From the NCBI RefSeq assembly GCF_014839805.1, contig NC_051136.1, positions 2,170,001-2,234,000 of the forward strand: DNA of 64,000 nt, given 5' to 3'. Below are positions 37,574 through 50,700 of this stretch, one piece after another; positions within the stretch are counted from its first letter, which is position 1, and each line of letters opens with the position of its first letter. Source of the stretch: Manduca sexta. Lineage: Eukaryota > Arthropoda > Insecta > Lepidoptera > Sphingidae. The position numbers and the translations under genes are program-made. Under the pieces are notes generated by a model. The model saw only the letters and a program-made list of their open reading frames with translations, was not told where the DNA came from and ran no database searches.

Positions 37574-40500
37574 CTATTGTGCGTTAGGAAAAGAGAATAA
37601 GTCCAGATGGAAATCTACAGGATGAGTTCTAATCTCGGTCTCTGGATATGATAGGCATGTGTTGCCTAGAGAATCAAAGAAGTTTAACACCGAGTCTTCT
37701 TGACTTGTCATTAACCGACTGTCATTATCATTTGTTTGCATTTGTACTGAATTGTCCAAGTCTGTTTTTTCCGTATCTTTTACATGTAGTAATGCTGGTT
37801 CAATCAAATTGTTCGATTTTGTATATCCATCTTCAGACTTTTCGTTTGCTGTTATAATCCAGCCGTGTTCTATAACATTATCTTTGCATGTCATATCAAT
37901 ATTATTTTCTCTGAATATCTCCTGTAATGTGTCCGCACTAGTTTGATCAAAGTCTTTTGTTTGTTCCTTTTCTATATCATCAGAAGCTCCAATAATTTGT
38001 ACATCATATTTCGGTAACTTCTCTGGATTAATTTGAAACTTGCGAAAGACAGTTGACGTTGGTTTTATGGGCGAAGATCGTATATCAAAATGCGTGCTGT
38101 GAAATTGAGCATGGCCTTTTGGCCGTTTGCACTGTTCCATTAAACTATCAGTCGTTTCTTGAGGTTTATTGCACTCAGTTGTATTAAGCACCACAGTTTC
38201 GTTTTGTTCCTTTGGCTGGTCTACCCCTAGTTGAGCTAGAATGTCATCACATGGGAAGACAAGCCTCATCTTCATGGAGTTTAAGTCTTCTGGAGAATCA
38301 TTTTGTTGTTCTATTTGTGACATATCTAACTTAAGGAGAGAATTGTTATCAGTCTCTATTCTCATTTTCTTTGTACCCAATTTTTGTGATTTGAGTTTCT
38401 TTAATTTCCAAACTCGTTTACTGACAGTTGGCCAGTTTTCGGCTGAGCTAATCCTTGCACAGTCTTCTTCCATTACCGTCGGAAGCTCCTCACTTGGTGT
38501 CGTTATGTATATTTGTGTGGGCTCAAGTTGATTTACTTCTGAATTGACTTGGTTTACCGGAGGATTGTGTACGCAGAAGCCATCTTTATCTTTCACGCAA
38601 TTAAGCGCATTCACATCTATGTCGTATTTACCTGGATCCATACCAAAAATTCTGAAAAATATTAATTAAATAAATTTCAACAAAAATGAAATGTACAGCC
38701 ACAACCTCATAGTAATTACAATCTGAATCTCAACAATAAGCATGTCATGTAAAATTGGAATAAAAAACGTTAACATCAACATTCTAGCACCTTACCTCCC
38801 AACATCATCATTAATAGTACAAGGTTTGCCAGACTTTCCATCGATCTTATTCAACAAACATGGCAACAAAGACTTGAGCTTCACAATAAGTTGTTCCAAC
38901 TGCTGTATGAATATCTTAGTCCTGTCTTCCTCGGAGCCACCCTTCACAATGGCTAGGAGGCAATGGAACAAGTTAGAATGGATTTTGGCTGGGATATGAG
39001 TTGGATGGTTCTCGTAATGTTTCTGTAAGCGATATAGACTGCTGAATTCCTGAAAATAATTTCCTTTGTAAGAATAAATATTTGGATATTGACTACTGAA
39101 CACTTAAGTATTCAATTGATTTTTAATGAATACTGAACAATAGTAATTTTACGACATTAAAACAATCAACTTACAGTAGAGCATTGAAAACAGGTGACAA
39201 TGTGATTTTTCTTTTTAGGTTTGTAGGGAGTTTCTTGTGGTACGATCAACTTCGGCAATTTGACTGTACGCCCGCTGCGAGTTACTTTCGTCTGAAACTA
39301 AAATATCAATACCAGTCTCTATATAATATGCTTTCTTCCTTTTGTTATTTACATAACTCTAATGTGGATTGAGGGAATCTATTGTTAGCAGTGAACTTAA
39401 GTATATTTTAATTAGGGGCAAATTTGAAAGTGTAGTCTGGGAGCATACAGTTTTGATTACTGGATTTATAAACACAGTTTATACAAAATTATATATCCTA
39501 TTTTATCACCATTGGATGGATCACATAACTTGTCGAATTTTGTTTTTAAACAGTTATGGAGTCTTTCTTTTACAGCCTCTAACCTTATGATACAAAAAAG
39601 TCTTACTGCAGTTGGAGGACTTGGTTCCTCCTCAACATCCTGTGCAAATATCTGCCTTTTGACTGTATCCTTTTTAGTCTCTGGTTTCTTTTCCTCTTTC
39701 TTTTCTTTCAGCAACAAGTTTTTCTTTCCAACTACAGTGAGATCTCTTGGTGAAACTACCCTAAAATTATAAAGCCATAAAAATATTATTTTAGGCTATC
39801 TTCTCTATAAAGATGAGTACAATACTTTATTAGCCATTTTTTTAGGGCCAGTAAGTAATGCCTTTATAACTTACTGGTCTATCAGATAAAAAATAACTAA
39901 AACAAATCCAATTACTATAATTTAACTATCTGAATAGATTAGTGTTTCCATCTTGTCAACTGTTTTGAGTTACTTACTTATAAATGAACTTGGTGTTGGT
40001 AACAGGATCGTAAGTTGGCTCTGGTGCAATTTTTTCAGGATCACTGAATATTTTCAGAGCTTGATTCACCATTTTCATTTGTTCCTCACTTAATTTATTT
40101 AAACTGAAATTAATGACAACACTTATTAATTATTTACATACAATTAGCAATTTCTGCATATTGGCACTTAGTGAACAACACCACATACATCAAAATTAGA
40201 AAAAATAAAAATTACTTTTCTGCAAATGTCTTTTGATATTTTTATTTTAATACTTAAATAGTGACTATCGTAAGATGTCGACCTTAGGTTGACAGACTTT
40301 CATCTGATATTACACTTGACAGCGAAACTAAGTTGCATTTATTAAAATGACTCCTATATAATAATTAATATGTTATTAAAATCCTATGCTCTTGTAATCT
40401 GATATTGAAAAGTATTGATCTTTCCTTCCCATTTTGTAAGAGATATAAACTTGGCTCAATACTCCAAAAATGACTTACACATTGTTGTCAGTTAAAAGGC

Positions 40501-41702
40501 ATATTGTCTCGAGGATAAATAATAAGTTAAAAGCCATGCATTTGAATTGAACCCTGTAGAAAATGAATTTCATTAAACTTTACTCAGAGCTTACCTGCAT
40601 TGTATGAGAAATATATTATTTATGTCTTAAAAATATGTACATTTGCTGTTGTGTAGAGTTACATTTAAATTTATTGATTTCTTTTTCAATGAGGCTATCG
40701 TTGACTACTGAATGTAAGCTTCTCCAAGTTAGCACCAACCATCCTCGATAGTTGTGGCATAATTATTATGATTATATGAAAGGGAAGTGACACTGGGAGC
40801 ATACCTGTGATAAGTCTCTCCTAACTTTAATAATTGCACTGAGGTCAGTTTGGCTTGGTTCTGGTTAGTTATGCTGAAAATAATAACAACCATTGATTTT
40901 GTTGTTGAAGCGTGCTTATGTGTATTAACATGGTTTCAGCTAAATTATTAATTTAAGATACATATTTTTCTAAGTACAGAAAGTGTTAACATATTTGGTA
41001 AGCCTAATCTCGGCATTCTTATTAAGTCTGCAATAGACTGGCTTAGCATATTATAAGTGCCTTATAAGAATGGATTAACATTTAAGGTAATTTTATTAAT
41101 TAATTAAAATGTAGACTGATTAAAATGTTCAATAAGAAACTGTACATACTTCTCTTTGGGTTTAATCTTTGGCAAAAATCTCTCAGTAGGACGACTGCGT
41201 GGGGTAAGTGGTGGAACATCCTTCAATTTTACTATTTTCCTGTCGATATCTATTTTCGGTATCGTATTTACTGTGCTCACTATGGGGGTAGTAACGCTGG
41301 GTTTCAGAATAACATTGTTCACCACATATTGTTTATTTACATTGTCATTTTTTGGCAACAGAAAACTGGCGAGTTTCAAATTGTTTCCGACGGTTGCCGC
41401 CTCGGGTTTCTTCAGTATGCGGGGCTTCGGACTGGTGACCACCGTCGGCGCAGCCGCTTCGATGTTGCCGCTCTTTTCGTAAAAACTTTTCAGGTTATCA
41501 CTGACTGGCTTCTGCTCTACATTGCCGAGAGATATAATATAATTTGCCTAAAAAACAAATTGTAATAATCATAGGCTCTTCACATAAATACAGAAATATA
41601 TCAGGATAAATAATGTACCTGAGTGGGGCCAGCATTTTGTATCAAATAAACCGGAGTATATTGACTGGAATTTATAAGATTATTCTCCGGTACGGTATTC
41701 AT
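37574..41702 (-). CDS. C2H2 zinc-finger protein, possibly ZNF839-like
   Basis: Eight exons join in frame to 759 residues: 41702-41619, 41547-41150, 40873-40805, 40103-39978, 39760-39607, 39291-39175, 39049-38796 and 38651-37574. A single C2H2 finger has C311, C314, H327 and H331 (spacing 2-12-3) in CFQCSTEFSSLYRLQKHYEN. An intron splits it between the cysteine and histidine halves. A basic stretch RSGRTVKLPK lies just before it, and a helical, leucine-rich region (about residues 335-400) follows. The long last exon encodes a low-complexity acidic tail with no domain I know. The finger plus the RSGR-type motif suggests the poorly studied ZNF839 group, but I am not sure of that. A nuclear, DNA- or chromatin-linked role is inference. 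It is divergent from the eL21 gene and convergent with NOSIP. Confidence 0.8.
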
Positions 41703-42342
41703 TGTTGCTTAACATAAAATTAGTTATAATAACTCATTACAATACAGGAAAATATTAAAATTATAATATAAAAATAAATGGAAATAAAATGACACCCCCT
41801 CTGTGTTGATTGGCACTTTATTTTTTTGGTGATAAATAACTTTACGGTTTCGGATAGAAGTACCATAAACACCGCTCTCTGCAGTCTATGGCAATTATTA
41901 ATCATCTTAACAAAACTTAAATCAATTCTATTTCTTGTTAATTGTTGTTTTCCTCGCGATAATATAATTGATATTTGCTACATTCTCCATCCATCTTAAA
42001 ACTTTTTATTAAATTCCTCCTCCAAGATTGATATAGTGACGTTCCTTTGATTTTCGTATTATCTATGTTTTTTGTATAGACTTACATCCATAGATAAAGT
42101 TAACCTCTTTCTTGATCCGTCAAGCTTTGTAACAAGGTGAATATCGTGAAAATATTGAAAAAATATTAAAGAATTGTTTCGTAGGAACTTTATTGTTCAA
42201 AAAGTTTAACATTTTACATAAATAAGTTACATACAATATAATTTAGGTAGTTATTGTGGTTGATCGCATCAAACTTAAATTGGTCCACGTGTTTTGCACC
42301 GCTTGGAGGTAACGAAGGGTTTGTGCTGTTGCAGGCTGAAAA
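41703..42342. promoter_or_regulatory. Shared 5' region of the zinc-finger gene and eL21
   Basis: The two start codons are 640 bp apart in divergent orientation. TTTGTGCTGTTGCAG at 42320-42334, eight bases before the eL21 ATG, looks like a splice acceptor. The eL21 transcript therefore probably has a non-coding first exon in this interval. Confidence 0.55.
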
Positions 42343-43674
42343 ATGACGAACTCCAAGGGTTATCGCCGTGGTACCAGGGACCTGTTCGCCCGCAGGTTCC
42401 GCACACATGGAACTATCCCGCTCTCCACGTACATGAAAGTGTACAAAGTTGGAGACATCGTTGACATCAGGGTACGTTTCTAGAGTACCACAATTTAAAT
42501 ATTTTCAGGCTAATCTAAATCCCAATGAGATTTGTTATAGATGATGAAAAATAAATTAGGGCTTATGTTGGTTTTGGTTTGTTATCGTTTTGGTTTACTC
42601 GCATGTAATTTTAACCTGATTGCTCGATCAAGTGTAATAGAAATGGAACACTTCAATTTTTTTTTATTAAATATCTATAAACAGTTACTGAACAAAGTAT
42701 GAATAACAAAACAATGTTGGGTGGAATGCCCTCCTTTCTTCTTTAATTCACAGAAGCTCAAAAAAATATTTTTAAAAATTGTTGAGAAATATTGGACCAG
42801 TTGCGTTTGCAACTTTTTAAAAGGCACAAATTTTTGTTAGTTGTTGAAGTTATACTCATGCTCTACAACCAAATATTTATTGATAATCCCAACTTGTGAA
42901 TCTTTGAGTTTATATTTATAGAAATAATAGAGTCAAGTTTTCAAATTTCTATCAATTTTACAAATTGTGTGTAATTAGAGATTTGCTTTTCATTGGCTTC
43001 TATCATAATTCCATAATGAAATTGATGAAGAGGTCCATGTAGAGTTATCACAAGTTCCAATTTGATATGAAAAAAATATTAAGTATTTTTGTAGGTTTAA
43101 ATTATGACTAGAGGACCAAGTATATTAATGAAGACAAAATGTATGTCTTAATATACATAATACTAATATAAATAAGACTTAACTTGTTAATTGTGGCATG
43201 TCATTTTTAATTACATCCTGAGAGCATCCGCTCACACTAGAGGAGCCAAGTTATAATTCTATTATTTTAGCACCATTCTTCATGACAAACATTTTAATTA
43301 ATATTTTTATTAATTTATTCCAGGGTAATGGTGCAGTCCAAAAAGGTATGCCACACAAAGTGTACCACGGCAAGACTGGCCGCGTCTACAACGTCACAGC
43401 GCACGCTCTCGGCGTAATCGTGAACAAGCGTGTGCGCGGGCGCATCCTACCTAAGCGCATCAACATCCGCATTGAGCACGTCAAGCACTCCAAGTGCAGA
43501 CAGGACTTCCTCAAGAGGGTGAAGGAAAACGAAAGGTTGCTGAAGGAAGCTAAGGCGGCCGGCAAAGTTGTTCACCTGAAGAGACAGCCCGCTCCCCCCA
43601 AAGCAGCGCACATCGTCAGCGGTGCGGAGAAACCGGTGCTGTTAGCGCCGATCCCGTACGAATTCGTAGCGTAA
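42343..43674 (+). CDS. RpL21: Large-subunit ribosomal protein eL21
   Basis: Two coding exons, 42343-42471 and 43324-43674, give 159 residues, one short of the human protein. The opening [19 protein letters not shown] and the later [20 protein letters not shown] and [13 protein letters not shown] are diagnostic of eL21. It is a basic protein of the 60S subunit near the central protuberance. The coding exons are richer in G and C at third positions than the flanks, as expected for a highly expressed gene. AATAAA at 43679-43684 lies five bases past the stop codon. The 852-bp intron shows nothing I can name, although such introns often host snoRNAs. Confidence 0.97.
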
Positions 43675-44703
43675 ACGGAATAAAGTATTTTTAAGAATTA
43701 TTGAGTTTTGATTTTGTAATGTTTCCCATAGTTTTTCCCAAAAAAATGGGCTAGTAACATTTTAGACGCAATCTGTGTGCGTCGCATATTACACACTAGG
43801 CAAGTGCCAGTGCATAGAAAACGAACGTAAATAACTATTACTAGCTGCATATTTAGACCATTATTTTTGACGTCGCCGCAATGTCGGGAATTGTTCTGCT
43901 GAGGAGGAAACTAATACTAGGCATGATTTTTTGGTGCTTCCGAAAGCAGGCGACCAAACGACTCGCCTAATAGTAATTGTTTATCGTCTTGCAATGTAAG
44001 TGAGACAAGCCATTGCCTATTCTAAAAAAAACTTTAAAGTCTACATTTGAAGGACATTTCTTGTATGTTGTATGAAATAAGTTGGTGATTGTACTAACGC
44101 GTTTCACGTGTCGCATAAACAATCGTACAGTTCAGCGACAAAACGAACTAGACAGTAGATACTTGTATATTTTAGTCTTTAGTTTGACACTCCTTTTGCG
44201 ACTCATGGCAAGCGATAGTGTCTTCTATTATTACTCTTATCCTACTCCAATATACGATGGGTTTCTTATACTTATTGCATATGCAAAATAATTCCTATGT
44301 CTGCCCCCAGCTGCCTGTTTGAACTATAAATTACCTTCAACAACCCTTTCTAGGGATTTAACCCAACCACACTTTAGTAAAACTCAGAAATAAAATGCCA
44401 TATGGAAATCGAAGCGAGGAACACTGTTAAAAAACTAATGAAGCGATTGGTGATATGTCTATTTAGGATATTGTCTAATGAAACACAAAATCAAAGAAAG
44501 ATCACAACTTTTAATTTTGAAATGAAATATATATTTACAATTGCTCACTAGTGCCATTAATTGATCGGAATTAAATTAATTAAATAATTTCTCAATAATC
44601 ATATAATGCCGTCTCAACGTTAACAGCGGCATATAATTTTAACATGATTTATCATTAAGACGTATTAAATTATATAAATAACTATAGTAAACGCACGTTA
44701 AAC
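43675..44703. other. Intergenic region between eL21 and USP46 3' ends
   Basis: The two genes converge here. It holds the eL21 polyadenylation signal at the low end and the USP46 3' UTR at the high end, where ATTAAA on the minus strand near 44514-44519 is a candidate signal. I see no gene or clear repeat. Confidence 0.55.
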
Positions 44704-47700
44704 TTAACAACTAGCGTCTCTAGACTGGTAGAACAGTATGTATCCCGTCTCCGAGGATTTCTGCAGGTCCGACGTTAAGCCGTAGAAGTCTTCTATCGCT
44801 GATGCGTCTATTTTCTGAAATTATAGACACGTATATATCATTAAGCATGTTTTGAAGGAAATCAGTATGAATACCATATACATACTATGAAATTATATAA
44901 TACTCCTGTATTGCGATTTGGTAAAATAAACAGAGGACCATACAATTTATTTTAACCTAAAAATATATTTAAAAAAAATGTTAGTACGAAATCGCGCACA
45001 ATGCATCTTGCCATGCGTCACGTCTAAGGCATCTAATACAAAATATCAAAACATTGTGTACTCACATCGACCATATCATCGTCGAACAGCAGCCAGAAGC
45101 CGTGGCTCTTGACGATGCTGATGTAATGGCCGCGGTTGGGCCCCGAGCCGCAATGCACCACCACCGCCACCAGATCGTATAAACGGTCCGGGTTCACAGC
45201 GTCGTCCGACTGCCATATAATAACGTTACATAATAAATCTCACAATAAAAATTTACAGTCACTAGATGCACACATAAGTACAGTGGCAAAATATTCACTT
45301 AATGAAGAACTAAGAGACCTAATAAATACTATATTTAGGGGGCTCATCTGTCGCCTATCAATAGAAGTTAAAATCTTTAACAGTTGACAATATAGTAGCC
45401 TACATAATTGCTGCACGGCTACAACGCGGTTGCAGCCACATCGTTCAAACCTAACACCTCAAATAGATATTTCTTAATGACTGTCATTTAATTGGACGTT
45501 GAATTATAAAACTCAACCGAGGTGTAGACTTAAACACAAGACTTAAAAGCCAACCTCAGTATACTCACAGTATTAAACAACCTGAGCTCCAAAGGGAAGA
45601 CAACACGATGCGACACTTTAATGTGCCTGTTGTACTGTTCCATGTACTTGAACCGTTTGAGATGCAGTGCTAGGATGAGGGGGAGTTTCTTGACGCGCAT
45701 GCGCTTCTGCGCCTCCTGGTAGCTGCTGCAGTGGTCGCACTTGAACTTGTTGTCGTTGCACAACGTCTCTGTGTCGCTGAAGCACTTTAGGCAGTGGGTT
45801 ATGCTCGTGTTCTGACCTACATCCACCTGGGAATAAACGTAAAATTTACTATAGATTGTGTTCAAATTAGGTGAATTTTGGTTATGTAAAATTAAACGTA
45901 ACACAATAACAAAAATATACAGGAGAGATGTTGGAGAAATTAGTAAGATATTTAACCAGAAACAGAATATTCGATTTGTGGGTATTACTGGTAAGGAAAA
46001 GATGCATTTACTATGCATCATTTCCTTACCTTTTTAATTTGTGGAAAAAGAAAAAAACACGTAGTCTATTTTTATTTGTCATATGTGATCATAATAAAAA
46101 AAAAACATGTATTTTCTTTTCCTTTCCCAAACATGCAATAGTAATTTTTGGATAATTTTTCTAGTCATATCTAGCTATAAATTGTAAAAATTTTCACTCT
46201 TACCTAATTATCTTATTCTTTAAAGCAATATTTACAATAACGTGATAGGCGAAGGACTATTTATTCTTGCTTATAACGGAGACTGGGAGACCAGATTTTT
46301 TTCTACACTGAAAGTTATATGGTTGGAACATACCTGGACACCAGATTTGTTTTGCCATATATTTGAAACACACCTGCAAGTCGAAGAAGTGTTCGTCCTT
46401 GCTGCTGACGGTCTCGCAGTTGAGGCAGCGCGTCTCGCTGGTGAGCGTGCCCTGGAAGATCTCGTGCACCCACGTGGGCTCGGCGCTGTGCGGCACGCTG
46501 CCGTTGCACTGGACATTCTCGCCCGCCGCGTTCTTCTGCAGCTTCAACGTGCTCTGGTTGCGTTCAGCTGGAATTTAATGCTATTGCAATGATCCGACAC
46601 GAAAGTTCAACTTATAAATCTGAGAGAATAGCCATCATAATATTAAGGCTATCCTGTATACTCATATTTAATCAGCTTACGAGTGAAGCACATTCAGTAT
46701 TATTTATTTGTTATATTGGGTATTTTCTTTATACCGGCACTCAATGAACCCATTGCAGCTCATGTTAAGCGAAATGGGGTCCAGATAGAGTGTCGATTGC
46801 CGGGGCATGGTTATCCCTTCCCAGTCGACACAATCATGCTGATCTTTTTGAAACTGGATATACACAAGCTGATCCCAGAACGAGACACACGAGGGCGACT
46901 ATGGAGGTATTTACAGCTTGTGTACGGTGGTCGCTAATAGCTATCCAAGCGCTTACAAATATCGTACTACCGGAAATGGGATATACATATAATATATCTC
47001 CAAAAATGACTTAATTACAATATATCAAAATTTAAATCCAGTTTATTATCTGAATAAAAAACATTTAATATTATAGTATTTTACTAATAGCATACATATT
47101 CATTTATTGTGATATAAACTTCTGGCTTTTGCGTATTATTTAAGTTTGTGGTTAAGAAGAATAACGATACGAATTCCATAACTATGTTCGGTATTTTCGG
47201 AATAACCAGGTTAGTCAGATAGTGGTCCTTCGAACCGCGTGTTTAGTCCAATTATGTTTACTTTAATTTGCCCCAAATAGTTGATTGTATACAGTATTGG
47301 AAACGTTAATCAATGTTCGAATGAGGTGTATTAATTGCATTAAAGGCGTAGCGGGTGCTGAGCCAGTCATGAGATGAGAACTTGGGGACAATCCCACTAC
47401 TGAGACCAATGTTCTTATACTGAGCCACGAATATGGTTAGTATTTAGGCATTGTGAGGCGTCTTGTGACTTCTAGTACCAAAAGAACTGGAGACTTTTTT
47501 TATAGTGCTTCGGCTAAGTGACCCTGCACCTGATGGAAAGTGCAGTGGGGTTTAATGTCAACTGACAAGAGACGATTACCCCTCGACAGTCAACACAAGT
47601 ATGCCGGCCTGCTGGAACCGGATAAACGCAGGCTGACCTCGGAAGGCGACGCACATACGTGGGCCACTATGTCGGGTTTTGATACCTTGTGTACGGTGGT

Positions 47701-50700
47701 CGCTATTCGGGCGGATATAATACATATCCTACCATCACCAAATTGTGTACATTAGTGCGTTTTCATAATTACGTGTGATTACTTTGTACATTTTAACAAA
47801 TTAACATTCTTAGTTCCTGCTATCAAAGTCAACAATAAAACAAAATAAAGGAAGTTTTTTTACTACATCGTTTTCGCGTGATAACGTTGCTTGGTACTTA
47901 CCTAATATAATTTCATTTATATGATTAATGAGGAAATTGAGGAATTCGTGGGCGTCCTGCTGCATATAATTATCAAACTCCTCTGAAAATAAATTACATG
48001 TGTTAAATTATTTTGATATAAAATCAAAGGTAAAAGTATTTTCACTTTTATTAAAGCTTGTGTATTTTAAGTTCCAAAGTTAAACAAAAGTATTGGTCGT
48101 TAAAGGGTGAGGTGGTTATACAACATTTGAGTAAGTCCTGGAAAAGATCACCTTCCAAGTTCAAATTCTCATAGAACCATACACTGTTCTACGAAATATG
48201 TTTTTGTATATCATTTACCATGTAGTAAAATATACATTTGTACATCATTTCAGCCGGGAATCATCCACTGCTGGACATAGGCCTCCCCCATTGAGCGCCG
48301 GTTCTGGGCCGCCCTCATCCATCGGACTCCGGCGACCCTCACCAGATCGTCAGTCCATCTCGTGGGGGGCCTGCCTACACTGTGTCTTCCCGACATACCT
48401 TTGTACAAATCAGTTGAATTCATCAAAATTACCTTTCTCCTTCCTCAATCGGGCGATAAACTTTTTAGGCGCTATAGATCCAACTTTCTTCTTTTGCGTC
48501 GCTATACTATAAAATAAATCTGCAAGGCATGTTAACAAAGTCTCCTTGGTTCTCTTATTCTTAGCTTTGTACTCTAGAACTTTCTCTCGGAATGGCCGGC
48601 AGAAATATAAAGCTTGCAACACTGAGTTGCTATAACAAGTGTTGCCAAACTGAAAACAAAGAATCACTTGAATTATTGTTCTTGAGTGCCTCTGTGGTCT
48701 GGAGTGGAAGGTGTGGAATTAGTTAAATCATGTAGTTAATTTCCATGTTGGTTTGAAAACATGGAAATGGACACTATGATGTTAAGCTTGGTCCATACAA
48801 CTTGAGAATTGCAAATATGTTCAGTGACTATTTTCTATTTCAACATGGTCACTTTTTCAGGAATGCACTTGTTACAATAAATTCCTACCTGTATAGATTA
48901 GAATTCATAAAATGTGTTGCGTTTGTCTGTTTAGATAACATTTTGTTTAACACATTTTTATTACAAATATCCTATATAGCAATAATGATTAAACAATAAA
49001 TTGACATTGATATCTCCCTATTTTGCTCATACGTCATATTATCATTTTACAGACGTAAGTATTGCATACTCGCCGCGCCTCGTCTAAAACCCTCCTAATC
49101 TCAATCTTTTGTTGGTGCAGACAAATGAATATTTCGTAATCTCAATGATAAGTTCCTATCATGTGTCAGAAATTTTAGACATTATCAATGATTTAAATTG
49201 TCCTGTTGGCAAGCATGACTATATGAAACAAAGCCTATTATTTACGCACAATGATTTACACACACGCCTTTTTCTCCCCAAGGGTTGGCAGAGGCGCAAC
49301 GGAGCATGCACCCACTTTTCGCCTTGCATATTCCATGTTATGATGTGATAGGGGGTAAGCTTACCCCAACATTGGGCACGATTTCAGACTGATATAAGTA
49401 AAAAGAACCCAATACCACCTTGCTCAACCCAGGGATCGAACCTCAAATCTCAGCACTGGAGTGTTACGGTAATACAATTATGCAACTGAGCAGAAGATTA
49501 AACAATATTTAAAATTTATTAGAAATTATTTTTAAGTTAGAAATAAGGTCCAACACTTAATTTGATAATTGAATATTATTAATTATAATGTGTAATAAAT
49601 TCAATAATCATTTGAATTACCAAAATATATTTTGTTGACTGAAAATGTAGTACTCAAGTGTATGACATCAACACAGGTAATATGGTAGTACTATTAGGAA
49701 CAGAATAAGACTTTCTCAAATCTATTTTGTAAACTTGCAACTGATTGTAAGGTGTTTCATATTAACTTAGTTTAAGGTGGTAGCTCAAGGTCCATTTTCA
49801 TACATTTTGTTTCGGCTTTAATCTGGGTAACTAAACAAGTATTGGCAAGTAAAGAATTTAAATTCACGTCTAGTTGGTGATACTTGTTTAGTTACCCAGA
49901 TTAAAGCCGAAACAAAATGTATGAAAATGGACCTTGAGGTATCGCCTTAAGATTTTTCAAGTAGAAATAATAGTTTTGATGTACAATGACTGTTTATCAT
50001 TCCAGTTATGACAATTACATAATGTGATGTGTGATCATTGAAGAATTCCACCAAAATGATGGCTAAAGAGTATACACATAGGGTCTAAAGGGTAAACAGA
50101 TAATAATTTAAGATTTTGTAGCTTTGTAACAACAAAAAAAAAAATACACAGCATAAAAAACATGTGACACATACAATTATGTGTGTTGTTAAAAAATAGA
50201 TTATATATGAAAGAAAGAAATAACACAGTGTTATTACAGAATACAATCTTAGGAATATAATAACACCTGTATTGGACATATTAATAAATTATAGTAATAC
50301 CATGTATTATTAACTATGACATAACATTTGCTAAAATTACTGGTGCCAAACAAAACTTATCTATAGGTCAGGATATTTGGATAAAAATAACATGTTTCTG
50401 GGGTATTTTAATTTTTAATGGATCAATACAAAAGTTCTTTTAAAATATTCTGGATGCCACAAAAATTACAATGAATTTGAGATACAATTGGAGTTCTAGT
50501 TCAAAAGATTCAACTTAATAACTAAAAATACAAGTGAATGCTGTATTAAAGAAGTATCAGATATTAGAACAGAAATTGTAGATTACAGCTTACATTTTAC
50601 AAGTTGATCTAGTATGAAATAGTCCTACTTTATTTGAAGATAATATATCATACAAATGCTTAACATAACAATTACTTCAGTTATAACTATTCAAAAGATT

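Noticed and set aside
41125..41565. 146-codon plus-strand frame
   Set aside because: It is antisense to exon 2 of the zinc-finger gene, whose splice sites and phases fit.
46242..46592. 116-codon plus-strand frame
   Set aside because: It is antisense to USP46 exon 5, which carries the conserved family sequence.
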